64,000 nt of DNA, taken from assembly GCA_008330645.1 (NCBI GenBank), contig VLTN01000002.1:1287558-1351557 (forward strand). Direction: 5' to 3'. Within the stretch, counting starts at the first letter, position 1. Every line of letters begins with the position of its first letter. Both the position numbers and the translations under genes were made by a program. This stretch comes from Cafeteria roenbergensis. Taxonomy: Eukaryota > Sar > Bigyra > Bicosoecida > Cafeteriaceae. Positions 22,201 to 30,301 of this stretch are shown in pieces. The notes beneath the pieces were generated by a model. That model did not search any database. It saw nothing but the letters and a program-made list of their open reading frames with translations, and was not told the DNA's origin.

Positions 22201-25068
22201 GCCGCAGCGGCTCCGAAGCGACTGCCCTCGGAGAGGAGGGTCTGCAAAGGAGCGAACGAGGACACCTCCGCTGCACTGCCAAGGATCCGCCCATTGGCGC
22301 CTGCAAGGCCGACTGCGCAGGTCCCGGTACGGCTCCCATTGACAGTGGCGTTCCAGGCGCAGACAAGAAAGTCATTCTTCGACTGGTCGGAGTCAAGCGA
22401 TGCTGAAGCGGCTGCGAGTGCCGACACCTGGCTGAACGCCTCCCCTCCAAAGAATGAAAATTGGTTTACCTTTGACAAGTTGGAGACGCTCTGCAGCCGC
22501 CTTGCGCAAACCATCAAAGTTGGAGGCGACGCTTTGGGCTGGAGCATTGCCGACACGCGGCCTCCAGCCAAATCCGGCTGCATTGCGTGCAGCGACTCCA
22601 TGTGAGCCACGACGAACCCAAGCTCGGCTCTTGCGTTGTCAGCGCTCAATGCATGGCTCTTGCTCCAAAGCCTGCGATCGGCCAGGTCGAGGTACGACGC
22701 CTGCGAGGACCCGACTGCAACAATTGGGGTTGCGTCGAGCGGGCCAGTGACAAGCACATGGAGCACGCCATTCTGGGACGGAGCAGCAGCGCAAAGTGCA
22801 AGAACAGTTCCCGGGCTTGGAAGGGCCGAGAGCCTGACGGCAGCTGCCACACTTGCAGGCAACTGCCCGCCACCGACAGTGGCATTTCCTGACACGAGAG
22901 CGACGGACTGAAGGTCCGTGGTCACCTGCGAGAGCCCCACGATCCCCTTGAGCTGGTCTTCGAGGCCCACCATGCCGAAGCCCGACGACGGAGCTTGGCC
23001 ATCTGGCGAGCGAACAGCTGTCAGGCCCTCGTCCGCCACCACCAGCCAATCTTGCACTGCGTCCGCTCCCACAATGGGACCAGAAGCAACGACTGACTTT
23101 GGTGCAGCTGCCAGCGTTGCCGTAGAGTTTTCGGCAACGACGCGAAAGGCGCTCCAGCTCGAGTTCAAGTATGCGACAGCTGAGACCACGCGGTCCCCAG
23201 TCGTGCGTCCGAGAAAGGCGATGTCGTCCACCCCATTCCCGTCGGCGTCTCCGAGTACCGTGGCACGAATGTCCTGACCGTTGAGGATCGATTCCAGGTC
23301 TTCACCCTCAGCCACCAGAGGGTCAATCATCTGGTCGTCCAGCGAGACCGAGAGCACGCTTCCCGCGAATGTTGCAGAGTATGGGAGAACCAAGGCCCGA
23401 GTCCTGGTGGCACTGGATGACGTCAGGGCGATGGCAGGCCGCTCACCGAGACCAGGCGACCGCATGCAGGCAATCGACTCGCCGATGCTGCCGTTGACGC
23501 CCGCAACGGCGCCAAACCGACTGTCAATCACGGCGTGGCTGAGCTCGTGGGTTGCATTGAGAACATACATCACCATGGCGCGAGCCGACGGGATGCCAAC
23601 GAGAAGCAGTGCCAGCCCGTCCTGAGGTGCCTCGAGGGAGCACCCGGTAGCCAGGGACGCGCCGAACGTGCTGGAGTCGTTGGAAAGCAGCTCGCCGGCT
23701 GCAGCCAAGGCCGAGCCATTCAGCACGGCAACGGTGCTAATGTCGCCGTCGTTGTCCATGCGAACAAGGTGCACCAACGAGGCTCCACCGCCGCCAGATG
23801 GCTCTCCAACCGCAATCAAGACGCTGTCGTTCTGCGCGAGTGAGCCCACAATTGCGACGCTCTCGCCAAAGCTGCTGCTGGAGCCGGCAAGCTGGCCATG
23901 AAGCGTCACCTGCGGCGGGGCAGCTGCCGTCACGTTGCCTTCGACCTGGTGAATCGTTCCCAGGGACGAGGCGCTCGCGGCGGCAACGCGGAAGCCCAGA
24001 AGCTCCGGCCCAGGAGTTGCCCTGGAAAGGAATGCCGTGCCCACGCCGTCCTCCGCCGGGCAGCTGCCCGGCAGGTCGGACGAGTAGGCCACGCTTTTGA
24101 AGCAATGGGCCGAGCCTGCCGCCGCGAAGGAGCCGGCGGGGCAGGCGTCCGAAGGCACGTACTCGCATAGCACCGGCCAAGGCCCGACTGGGCTGGCCGC
24201 CAACAGCGAGAGCTCAAACGTTGAAGCGCTCCGCGCTTCCGCGACTGCGAGGGGTGCGACATCCGTGGCATGGCGGGGCGGCGGGACTCAGGCCTCGAGC
24301 GCACAACTTCCGGGCCATCGAGTGTTTGAGGCCAGCCGGCGCCTCCCGCTCGGCAGAGCAGCGGCTTTCCCCTCCGCAGCGACGGCGGCACCAAAGGCAA
24401 CGCGCTTCCGGGCCCCCAGCTCGGGTCGGACTCCACCACCCACAAAACATACAGCTGTGTGGGGAGCAACGCTTTCCCCGAGCGCGCAGCGTTGCCTGAA
24501 ACGCCAGCAAGTCGACGAGGTAGCAGCCGCTCGGCGCATCGGCAGCGGTCGGCAAGGATGGGCCCAAGGCATCTTCTGCTCGCACGAGCAGGCAGATGCG
24601 GCAGGGTGCCGCTGGGCCCTTGTGCTTGCGCGGTGGCAGTCACTCACCGAAGGCGCGAACATGAGTCCCAGGGTTCGCGGCGAGCTCGTCTCTCGCCTGG
24701 GTCGAGAGAATCGAGTCAGTGATTGGCAGCGCGTCGGCCCAGGTTGACACGTTGCCGTAGATTGCAACAGCCCCAACTATGGCGGGCGCTGCGCCTGAGA
24801 GCGCGTCCGCTGCTGCTGGCCAGTCGCTTTCGTCGGACAGCACAGCCAGCTCGGCGGTTGCTGTCTCGCCCCGGCACGCCTGGACAACGAGGGACAAGTC
24901 AGTTGAATTTTGGCTGGCAAGGCGGAGGCACTTGGTGTGGCCAGCAGCCCACCCGGTCGGACAAGAGATTGTCGCGAGCGCTGTCGGGCACAGAATGCCC
25001 AGCGCAGCGGCGAGGACAGCCGCCATTCCGGCCGTGGTCCCGCCACCGCGCCGCTCATGTCGCGGCAT
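1..25068 (-). CDS. Giant secreted multidomain adhesin-like protein (C-type lectin, FG-GAP, Cys-rich, Ig-like repeats); 3' end outside window
   Basis: Deduced exons on the minus strand are 25068-24648, 24575-24453 and 24244-1 (running off the edge). Donors GTGAGT and GTATGT and acceptors GAGCAG and CTCGCAG all agree in phase 1. Exon 3 is a single frame open for 24.2 kb, giving at least 8,262 codons. The N-terminus (MPRHERRGGG, then an Ala/Leu-rich core ending TALATISC) looks like a signal peptide; an in-frame Met at 25026 is an alternative start. In order follow a C-type-lectin-like region, FG-GAP repeats such as GDINGDGFDDLAVGAP near 21.6 kb, a Thr/Pro/Ser linker, CxC cysteine repeats, more FG-GAP, Ig-like modules with DxDGDGxV calcium-type loops including a 1,314-bp tandem array, a helical stretch and a last Cys-rich part. 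NxS/T sequons are very frequent. It is probably extracellular or surface-bound; no membrane anchor lies within the visible part. Function is inferred from domain types only. Confidence 0.85.
1280..4040 (-). other. Further Ig-like modules with a degenerate acidic loop
   Basis: The minus frame includes VYEDEDGDSRLGRGE near 3,035, preceded by HLLFTVPVCRLPVQAF near 3,380, which matches RFSVPVCRVPMAAF in the tandem array. Later comes LEVQVVFKSPVQGFNPF near 1,930. A Gln/Asn/Pro-rich spacer (QEDQNGQGSSGDQ) lies near 2,290-2,210. Confidence 0.55.
4050..4930 (-). other. Cysteine- and sequon-rich segment
   Basis: About 290 residues in the minus frame, rich in Cys and Asn, with spacings such as NGTCRRCQTSC near 4,900 and NANCSCQCTANSTSS near 4,390. 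CxC pairs echo the block at 17.6-19.1 kb but no DNA-level repeat is seen. Likely disulphide-bonded and heavily glycosylated. Confidence 0.55.
4930..6750 (-). other. Diverged Ig-like/EF-loop module on the C-terminal side of the array
   Basis: The minus frame reads QLRVFEDKNRNGVVDEHEA near 6,155, followed by HFVARIAFQSGVAGISCAHF. This is the same architecture as the tandem array (acidic loop, then Ig-like strands) but clearly older. It includes a Ser/Pro/Asn-rich insert near 5,750-5,560 and many NxS/T sites. Confidence 0.6.
6754..11990 (-). repeat. Four-copy, nearly identical 1,314-bp coding tandem array (438-residue Ig-like/EF-loop module)
   Basis: Copies begin (plus coordinates) at 6754, 8194, 9508 and 10822. 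The last three start points are exactly 1,314 bp apart; the first interval is 1,440 bp because 7,847-8,193 is a diverged linker. All spacings are multiples of three, so the minus frame stays open. Each copy encodes FEDVDGDGRVSPxEA (EF-hand/dockerin-like loop), then WRQCLVARVRFSSGVAG and HIVVRGARVGGCG (Ig-like), then conserved Cys and NxS/T sites. Copies differ by scattered single bases. Copy 1 has one extra codon, giving Tyr-Tyr-Trp instead of Tyr-Trp near 7,473. Confidence 0.9.
12000..14620 (-). other. Diverged Ig-like modules upstream (N-terminal side) of the tandem array
   Basis: About 870 residues of beta-rich, NxS/T-rich sequence with recurring patterns such as VRFAWPGTDD..., MFAVAEFSQPVSGMRVANF and VARVRPLSVRFA. 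These resemble the 'VxFSxPVxGfxxxdl' signature of bacterial-type Ig-like repeats. No repeat here is close enough in DNA to align by eye with the neighbouring array. Confidence 0.5.
14760..17570 (-). other. FG-GAP region B plus Cys/Trp-containing segment
   Basis: A second propeller-like region, with motifs such as VSWLGDLDRNGWPDVAVGAP near 15,600-15,545, VLPDLTRDSRADAIALGAP near 16,490 and ELPEVLVGAPGAYNGSGALF near 16,200. It ends with a segment near 15,190-14,760 holding paired cysteines and a QQW motif that could be a diverged beta-trefoil lectin, though that is weak. The serine/proline linker at 14,700-14,620 follows. Confidence 0.65.
17640..19130 (-). repeat. CxC cysteine/sequon repeat block with 282-bp (94-residue) higher-order repeats
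   Basis: The minus frame reads as short units of the type GGANSTCNCT, SGAALTCTC and SSGATLSCNC, each ending in a Cys-x-Cys pair and most carrying an NST, NCT or NCS glycosylation sequon. A 282-bp unit recurs with its marker at 17767, 18049, 18520 and 18802. Spacing is exactly 282 bp within each pair, with an extra 189 bp between pairs, all in frame. The block follows the first FG-GAP region and precedes the second. It is likely a rigid, disulphide-stapled, densely glycosylated stalk (inference). I do not recognise a named family. Confidence 0.75.
19770..19990 (-). repeat. Thr/Pro/Ser-rich linker
   Basis: About 70 residues of alternating Thr, Pro, Ser and Ala (for example TPTSTPTPSATSSATPTP). 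At DNA level it contains a directly repeated 33-bp unit at about 19,825-19,890. It looks like a flexible, probably O-glycosylated spacer between propeller blocks. A comparable linker occurs at 14,700-14,620 and another near 700-560. Confidence 0.8.
19990..24020 (-). other. FG-GAP / integrin-alpha-like beta-propeller region A
   Basis: The minus frame contains recurrent segments of about 60 residues with FG-GAP character: FGxSLA/FGAAVA starts, Asp/Asn-Gly calcium loops (GDINGDGFDDLAVGAP near 21,585-21,520; VLGDADGNGVDDIAF near 23,260; GVGDQNGDGTADAVIG near 20,370) and VxVGAPxxxxGxVxV strands. FG-GAP repeats build seven-bladed calcium-binding propellers in integrin alpha chains and many protist surface proteins. 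Several repeats lack the DxDGDG loop. A short Thr/Pro linker (PTATPSPSPSAIPSP) interrupts the region near 21,250. Confidence 0.75.
24020..24990 (-). other. C-type-lectin-like domain(s) at the N-terminus of the giant minus-strand protein
   Basis: After the signal peptide the protein reads CPTGWAAGHTKCLRL, a typical C-type-lectin opening. It continues across two introns (24647-24576 and 24452-24245) and closes with GPWPVLCEYV, typical of the end of such a domain. Immediately after comes a second opening-like segment, CPAGSFAAAGSAHCFKSVAY. The fold spanning two intron junctions in consistent phase is the main support for the exon model. The canonical sugar-binding EPN/QPD and WND motifs were not seen, so carbohydrate binding is unproven. 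Confidence 0.6.
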
Positions 25069-25599
25069 CCTTGCCTCCGCGCGAAAGGGCTGCGAGGCCG
25101 GGCTCCCTGTTCGCTCCTTGGCCTCGCGGTGATGGCCGCGGCAAACCTTCGGTGGGAGACGGCGAGCGGCAGAGCCGTTTTTGTCTGGCAGGTCATACAG
25201 AAACTCGGCGCCCGCTCTGAAGCCCGAACTGCGGCAGCTGGGGCGGGAGTGAGCTGTGGCCAGAGCGTCCCGCCTATCGCATGCCAGACACATCCCAGGG
25301 CCGAGCTGAGCGCCCCCATTGTGCGGCGCAGCGTGACAGCGACGGCTGGCCGGCCAGCTCGCGAGGGCTTGCCGGCGGTCGACGCCGAATTCCAAAGTCG
25401 TCAGGTGCGGGTGTTTTGTGCATTTGACGGGGTGCCATAGCCAGGTTGTTTCCAAGAGGCCGCAGCTCGGCCACACACCTTCGCCGTCGCGCCTGGTTTC
25501 GTCTCGCGGTGGGCCAGCTCTGCCGCCGTTGCGATCGACCACGCACGCGCCAAACTCGCCCGTCAGCCCACAGTCATCTCTCGCCAAGGATCCTCAGCA
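25069..25599. promoter_or_regulatory. Divergent intergenic region between the giant minus-strand gene and aldolase
   Basis: These 531 bp separate two head-to-head genes and must hold both promoters and 5' leaders. I see no TATA box or clear repeated motif. Open frames crossing it in both directions look like composition artefacts. Confidence 0.5.
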
Positions 25600-27257
25600 A
25601 TGGCCGCCGCAGCATCCACCGCAGCTGGCGCCACCGACTTCACCGACGAGCTGATCGCGACCGCCGTGAGACCCTGTGCAGCGCTGGCCAAAGCGGCGCG
25701 CCATTCGTCGCGCGGCGATCCGCCCAGTCGTCCGCTGGCGGAACTTGCTGTGCTGCCTCAGCTCGGAGCAGCGCGCGGTCTTTGCAAGCCCGTGCGCTGC
25801 CGTTGCGGGCGGTCGACCCGCTGGGGGAAGTGCCGGGACGGGGGCGGGATGCGGGACGCGGTGCCCGGCATGCGAGGGCGCGGGCCAGCTGAGATTCTGG
25901 AACAACCGGTGGGTCACCACTCGCGCCATCCGAGCTGTCGCCGCGCCCGCCTGTCGCATGCCGGAACGCCTCACACCGCAGAAGGCCATCGCGACCGCGG
26001 GCAAGGGCATCCTCGCCGCCGACGAGTCCACCGGCACGATCGGCAAGCGCTTTGCGCCCATCGGCGTTGAGAACACGGAAGAGAACCGCCGGCGCTACCG
26101 CGAGCTTCTGTTCACGACCGCTGGTGAGCTTGGCCGCCGTCGAAGCCAGCATCGCAAGGCCCATCCGCTCCTCCCTTTTGGTTTCGCTGGCTCCGTGGGG
26201 TCTGCACCGCGCATGGCTCGCAGAGACGGGCGGGGGAACTCGTGCAAGCAGCCTGGCTGGCTGCGTTTGCGGGGACTCGCTCGCAACTCCTTTGGGGGAG
26301 AGCCCTGTGTTCGAGGTTGACGCGACGTGGCCTCCGCTCGTTTTCCGGCCCACCGTGCTCCCCGCAGACCTCAACAAGTACGTGTCCGGTGCTATTCTGT
26401 TCGAGGAGACTCTCTACCAGAAGGCTGCTGACGGCACGCCCTTCGTGGAGCTGCTCAAGACGGCTGGCATCGTCGCAGGGATCAAGGTCGACAAGGGCGT
26501 GGTGCCCCTTCCGGGCACCGACGGAGAGACCGTGACCCAGGGTATCGATGGCCTCAACGAGCGCTGCAAGAAGTACTACGAGGCTGGTGCTCGTTTCGCC
26601 AAGTGGCGCGGTGTGCTCAAGATCTCGGCCTCTGGCTGCCCGTCCGAGCTCTCCATCGCGGAGAACTGCAACCGCCTTGCTCGCTACGCCGCGATCTGCC
26701 AGGCCAACGGCCTTGTGCCCATCGTCGAGCCGGAGATCCTTATGGATGGCACTCATTCGGTGGAGGTGGCCGCTGCCGTGACCCAGAAGGTGCTTGCCTT
26801 CCAGTACAAGGCGCTGCACGAGCACCATGTGCTCCTGGAAGGCACCCTCCTCAAGCCCAACATGGTGCGGTCCGGGACGGAGGCTGCCGTGGCCGCGACC
26901 CCCGCCGAGATCGCCGCCGCGACCGTTCGCACGCTGCAGAACACGGTGCCGGTTGCTGTGCCTGGCGTGATGTTCTTGTCCGGCGGCATGTCCGAGGAGG
27001 AGGCGACGTTGGCGCTCAACGGCATCAACGCCCTCGATGCCAAGAAGCCGTGGCACCTTAGCTTCAGCTACGGCCGCGCCCTTCAGGCCTCGTGCCTGCG
27101 CGCGTGGCTCGGCAAGGACGAGAACCGCGAGGCAGCCCAGGCCGTCCTCCTTGCTCGTGCCAAGGGCAACTCCGAGGCGAACCTGGGCAAGTACGCCGGC
27201 GGCGACGCGTCTGGAGCTGCGTCGGAGTCGCTGCACGTGAAGAACTACGCGTACTGA
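25600..27257 (+). CDS. Class I fructose-bisphosphate aldolase
   Basis: Deduced exons 25600-25665, 25982-26123 and 26368-27257 give 365 residues, the usual length of class I aldolases. Donors are GTGAGA and GTGAGC; acceptors CACCGCAG and CCCCGCAG; phases 0 and 1 agree. Exon 2 begins [17 protein letters not shown] and includes the conserved GTIGKRF and [10 protein letters not shown]; exon 3 carries [12 protein letters not shown]. The Schiff-base lysine is Lys232 in [10 protein letters not shown], and the chain ends in the conserved C-terminal tyrosine (KNYAY). The enzyme cleaves fructose 1,6-bisphosphate to dihydroxyacetone phosphate and glyceraldehyde 3-phosphate. The N-terminus ([14 protein letters not shown]) has no obvious organelle transit peptide, so a cytosolic glycolytic role is likely. 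Splicing is needed: neither intron preserves the frame with neighbouring exons. Confidence 0.95.
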
Positions 27258-27425
27258 GGTGTTTGGCCGGCACTGCAGTGTGGCTTGCGCCCTGAGTAGC
27301 TCGAGAGGGCTCTGTGCGCCCCGCCCCCCCCCCCAACCATGAGAGAGACCTGTGGCACTCTACGCACGTTGCCGGCAGCGATGTTGCCTGCGCTCTCTCC
27401 CTGGTCACCGCCCACACAAGCACGT
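27258..27425. other. Convergent 3' region with an 11-base C run
   Basis: This is the 3' flank shared by aldolase (+) and the SRP54-M-like gene (-). It contains a C homopolymer at 27324-27334. No AATAAA-type signal is evident. Confidence 0.5.
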
Positions 27426-28523
27426 CTACCACCCAAGCTGGCTGGTCATGCCCAGCCGGCCTCGACCCTTGCCTTGCTTTGCCCCTTGCATGCCGCTCAG
27501 CCCCTTCGAGTCCGTCGATGACATGCGCAGGAATTCGTCCATAGTCTTTGGGATGGGAAGGCCTTCCGACGACCGGCGCTGCACCCAGCGGTGAATGGAC
27601 ACCGTCTGCTCAAAGTTGCGGAAGAATGCGTTTACCTTGGCAACGTCCTGCGAGGGAAGAGCGGCAGAGAAGCAGGTTGGCACTACGGGCGTGGATCCTG
27701 AGGAAGCGGCCGCCCTCGCGCCACATGACCGAACCACGCGAGCCCTGTCCCCGCCACCGCAGCCTGACTAATGCCGGCTGCAAGTCCCAGCGGCGGTCAT
27801 GCAGGCCTGCGCGCGCAGTTGCTGGCAGTGCCACCCTCACCACTCCGGCATCCGAGGCCATCCGAAGGCGCTGCCGCCTGCCCACGAGCGTGGGGTTGCG
27901 AAGCTCCTGCGGCAGCAGCTGCTCCCCGACCTTGACGTCGATCATGACCTGCTCAAGCTGGTCCTGCTGTTCCTTTGTCCGGAACATTTTTGACCAGCCT
28001 TCGACCCCGGACTGGGCCTTGATCTCCGACATCATCTCCACGAAGTTTCCCAGGGTGAAAACACTGATGCGCTGCATGTAGTCCATTTGCGCCTTGAAGA
28101 TTTCGTCTGCGGGCCGTCAACATCCAAGGCGCAACGCGGCAGTGGTGGCACTGGCGCGCGAGCCGAGCGCTGCGGGCACGCGCGACGTGTGACCGCCTCG
28201 ACAGAAGAGAGCAACCATCGTGTGACAGGTGTGCCTAGGCTGCGCTCAACTGAGCGAGGGACGCGGCGGCTGGGCCCTGAGGCTGGGGGGGGCAGGACGC
28301 AAGCGTAGGGGCCGCTCGCTTGGGACGCACCAGACTTCTTGGCCTGCTGGCCCGCCCGGTAGCCCTCCACCTTGCTCGTGAGGCCGTCCCAGAATGACAT
28401 GGCTCGGGATGGGGCCACAGCCGCCACGGCTAGCCTGCCTACCAGCGGCAACGGCGCCGCCGCCATGGCAGACCGACGAGAGAGGCTGCGGACGAGCCGC
28501 GAGCTGAGCGCAGCTGCAGCCAT
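27426..28523 (-). CDS. Mitochondrially targeted SRP54/Ffh M-domain-only protein
   Basis: Deduced exons on the minus strand are 28523-28331, 28106-27841 and 27647-27426, encoding 226 residues. Donors are GTGCGT and GTGAGG; acceptors are CCCGCAG and a pyrimidine-rich CCCTCGCAG; phases 1 and 0 agree. Residues 1-40 are Arg/Ala/Leu/Ser-rich without acidic residues (RLVRSLSRRSAMAAAPLPL), a good mitochondrial presequence. The body follows the signal-recognition-particle M domain: FTLGNFVEMMSEIKAQSG, then RNPTLVGRRQRLRMASDAG and VAKVNAFFRNFEQ. These match Ffh/SRP54 signatures of the type FTLxDFxxQxxxIKKMG, NPxIIxxSRRxRIAxGSG and VxxVNxLLKxFxxM. There is no NG GTPase domain, since the presequence and a short linker precede it. 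The tail adds a Gly/Lys-rich end. The protein may bind RNA or nascent chains at the mitoribosome (inference). A first donor at 27870 would drop the SRP signature and is rejected. Confidence 0.7.
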
Positions 28524-28691
28524 GGAGAGCGCGACCGGAGGGTCTTGGCTGGCCGCCAGAGAGGGGGAGGGGCGTTGCGTGGACGCCTGGGGGCCTCGGC
28601 ACGCTTGGTGCGTGGCGCGGAGTGGGGCCTTGGCCGGAAAAGAGGCATTGTTTCGCTGCGGCGAGCAGCTTTCTGGGGAGCCGGCGATTCG
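28524..28691. promoter_or_regulatory. Short divergent promoter region
   Basis: Only 168 bp separate the start codons of the mitochondrial M-domain gene (-) and the unknown gene at 28,692 (+). No conserved element is recognisable by eye. Confidence 0.45.
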
Positions 28692-29973
28692 ATGCCGTCT
28701 GGAGCAGAGCTCTCGGACACCAACGCGCCGCGCAGTCGGCATTCCGGCCCAGCAGACGCCCGGGTTGCGATGATTGTGGCCGGCCGCGCCCCGGCCGTGC
28801 ATACCACTGGCTCTCGGGCATCCGCCCGGACACTGTTGAACCCTTGGCTGCTTGGGCGCCATGTGAGCGAAGCGCTGAGTGGGGCCGCGCCCCCGGTCGG
28901 CGACGCAGTCCACACGCGCGACACGTCCTTGCGTGCGCGAGCGCCGAGCCTGCCACCCGTGCGCGCAGGTTGTCGCGCTCCAGCGAGGAGAGACGCGCTC
29001 TCCGGAGCTACACGAGCTTGTGGACCAGGTGTGTGGACCACTCGAGGCTGCCGACCTGTCGACTGCAAGTGGCACCGCCTCGACAGGCTCGCTCCTGGCA
29101 GCTACGCAGCAACTTGTCGTGTGTTTTGCTCTTGGCCCTGCCGGGCCAGACGAGCTGTGGCCGCGCCTGCGGCGAGCAACACGTCGAGTGGCGGCAGTGC
29201 TGCTGACCAGCGAGCTCGCGCACCTTGCATCCCGCCACGGCCTGCCCGAAGCCGACTGGCCATGGGCAGCCTGCGAGGCTGAAGGTCGATGGACGGAGCA
29301 GCTCGTGGCCGGAGCGTGCGCTGGGTCTTCGACGCCCCTGCCTGTCCAACGAAGGCTCGCGCGGCTTGCCGAGGACCTGCGACGATGCTTGCTGTTGGAC
29401 GTGCTCAAGCTGGCACGGCCCCTCGGGCGGGACGGGTCGGCAGCATTGCTTGCAGAGGTGGGCCGAACCACCAGAGATGCGGCAGGTGCGTCACCTCATG
29501 CTACTGGCGCAATCGCCGCGGGAGTTGGCGGCACGCTTCAGCTCTGGCTTGAGGCCCGCGGCCGACACTCAGACCACAACGGGTCGGTGAGGGCCACTGA
29601 TCCGAGGCCTGCGTTGGGGCACGCCCTGAGCTCCACCGCGCCGAGACAGTCGACCACTCTTGCCGACCTCGTCGCTGCGTTCGCGGCGCCCGGTGCCAGC
29701 GGAGGTGCAGTGCGCCCCGGAGGGTGCAACGAGCCATCGCTGGGGCGCACCCTCGATGGAGCGGCAGCTTGGGATCGAGTCGCAGCGTCTGGGCGATATG
29801 GGGCGGTGGTGGCGGCGGCGGCGGCCGCCGAGCCCTCGGCCGGAAGCCAAGGGCCTGGCGCAGGCGAGGGGGCCGGCGCTCGAGCAGGAGTCATCACTGA
29901 GAGGCAAATGGCAAGGCTCGTTGCGGAGCAGCTGGGGATGCCACAAACTGTTGCCACCGTACCGATGCGCTAG
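28692..29973 (+). CDS. Unknown protein, Ala/Leu/Arg-rich, predicted mostly helical
   Basis: Deduced exons 28692-28862 and 28969-29973 give 391 residues. The donor is CAT|GTGAGC and the acceptor GCGCGCAG, phase 0 on both sides. The second exon has no ATG near its start, which is why an upstream exon is needed. The sequence is not recognised. Central segments look like amphipathic helices (RRLARLAEDLRRCLLLDVLK; VAAVLLTSELAHLASRHGL). The C-terminal third is low-complexity Ala/Gly, ending ERQMARLVAEQLGMPQ. No signal peptide, membrane span or catalytic motif was found. It lies in the same orientation upstream of the RAD51-like gene, so part of it could belong to that gene. Confidence 0.5.
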
Positions 29974-30301
29974 CGTTCGAGATTGCCCAGCTGCGCTCGG
30001 CTGGCTCGATGTGAACGCGGAAGCTGCGGACCGAATTGTTCAGCCTGGGACAAGCATTGCTGGTCGGCCGGGACGGGTCCCGCGAACACTCTCTGTCGCA
30101 ATGGCAGCTCGGCGCGAGCTCCCTGGTCACCGGGCAACGTGGCGCCTCGTGCACTGCGACCTCGCTGAGGCGCTCAAGACCGTGGCTGTAAGCCAACGGC
30201 GCTGCCGTCGTGGCCGCCAGTCGCGCGCTCGCAGCTCAGCATTCCCCCCGCACTCCCCGCAGCCCATCAATACCTATGGGAGTGTTGCGTACGATCAAGG
30301 C
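29974..30301 (+). other. Spacer between the unknown gene and the RAD51-like gene
   Basis: These 328 bp contain a frame open into the RAD51-like gene but with no convincing family signal. They could be 5' leader or an unrecognised first exon. An alternative ATG at 30276 opens a different frame whose product is unlike any known domain. Confidence 0.35.

Noticed and set aside
25069-25587. 315-codon minus frame starting at 25587, extending the giant protein upstream of its signal peptide
   Set aside because: The signal peptide would then be internal, and the extra sequence overlaps the aldolase promoter region with non-protein-like composition.
25600-26320. Unspliced frames reading through the aldolase introns
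   Set aside because: They interrupt universally conserved aldolase sequence; removing 25666-25981 and 26124-26367 restores it exactly, with consensus splice sites.
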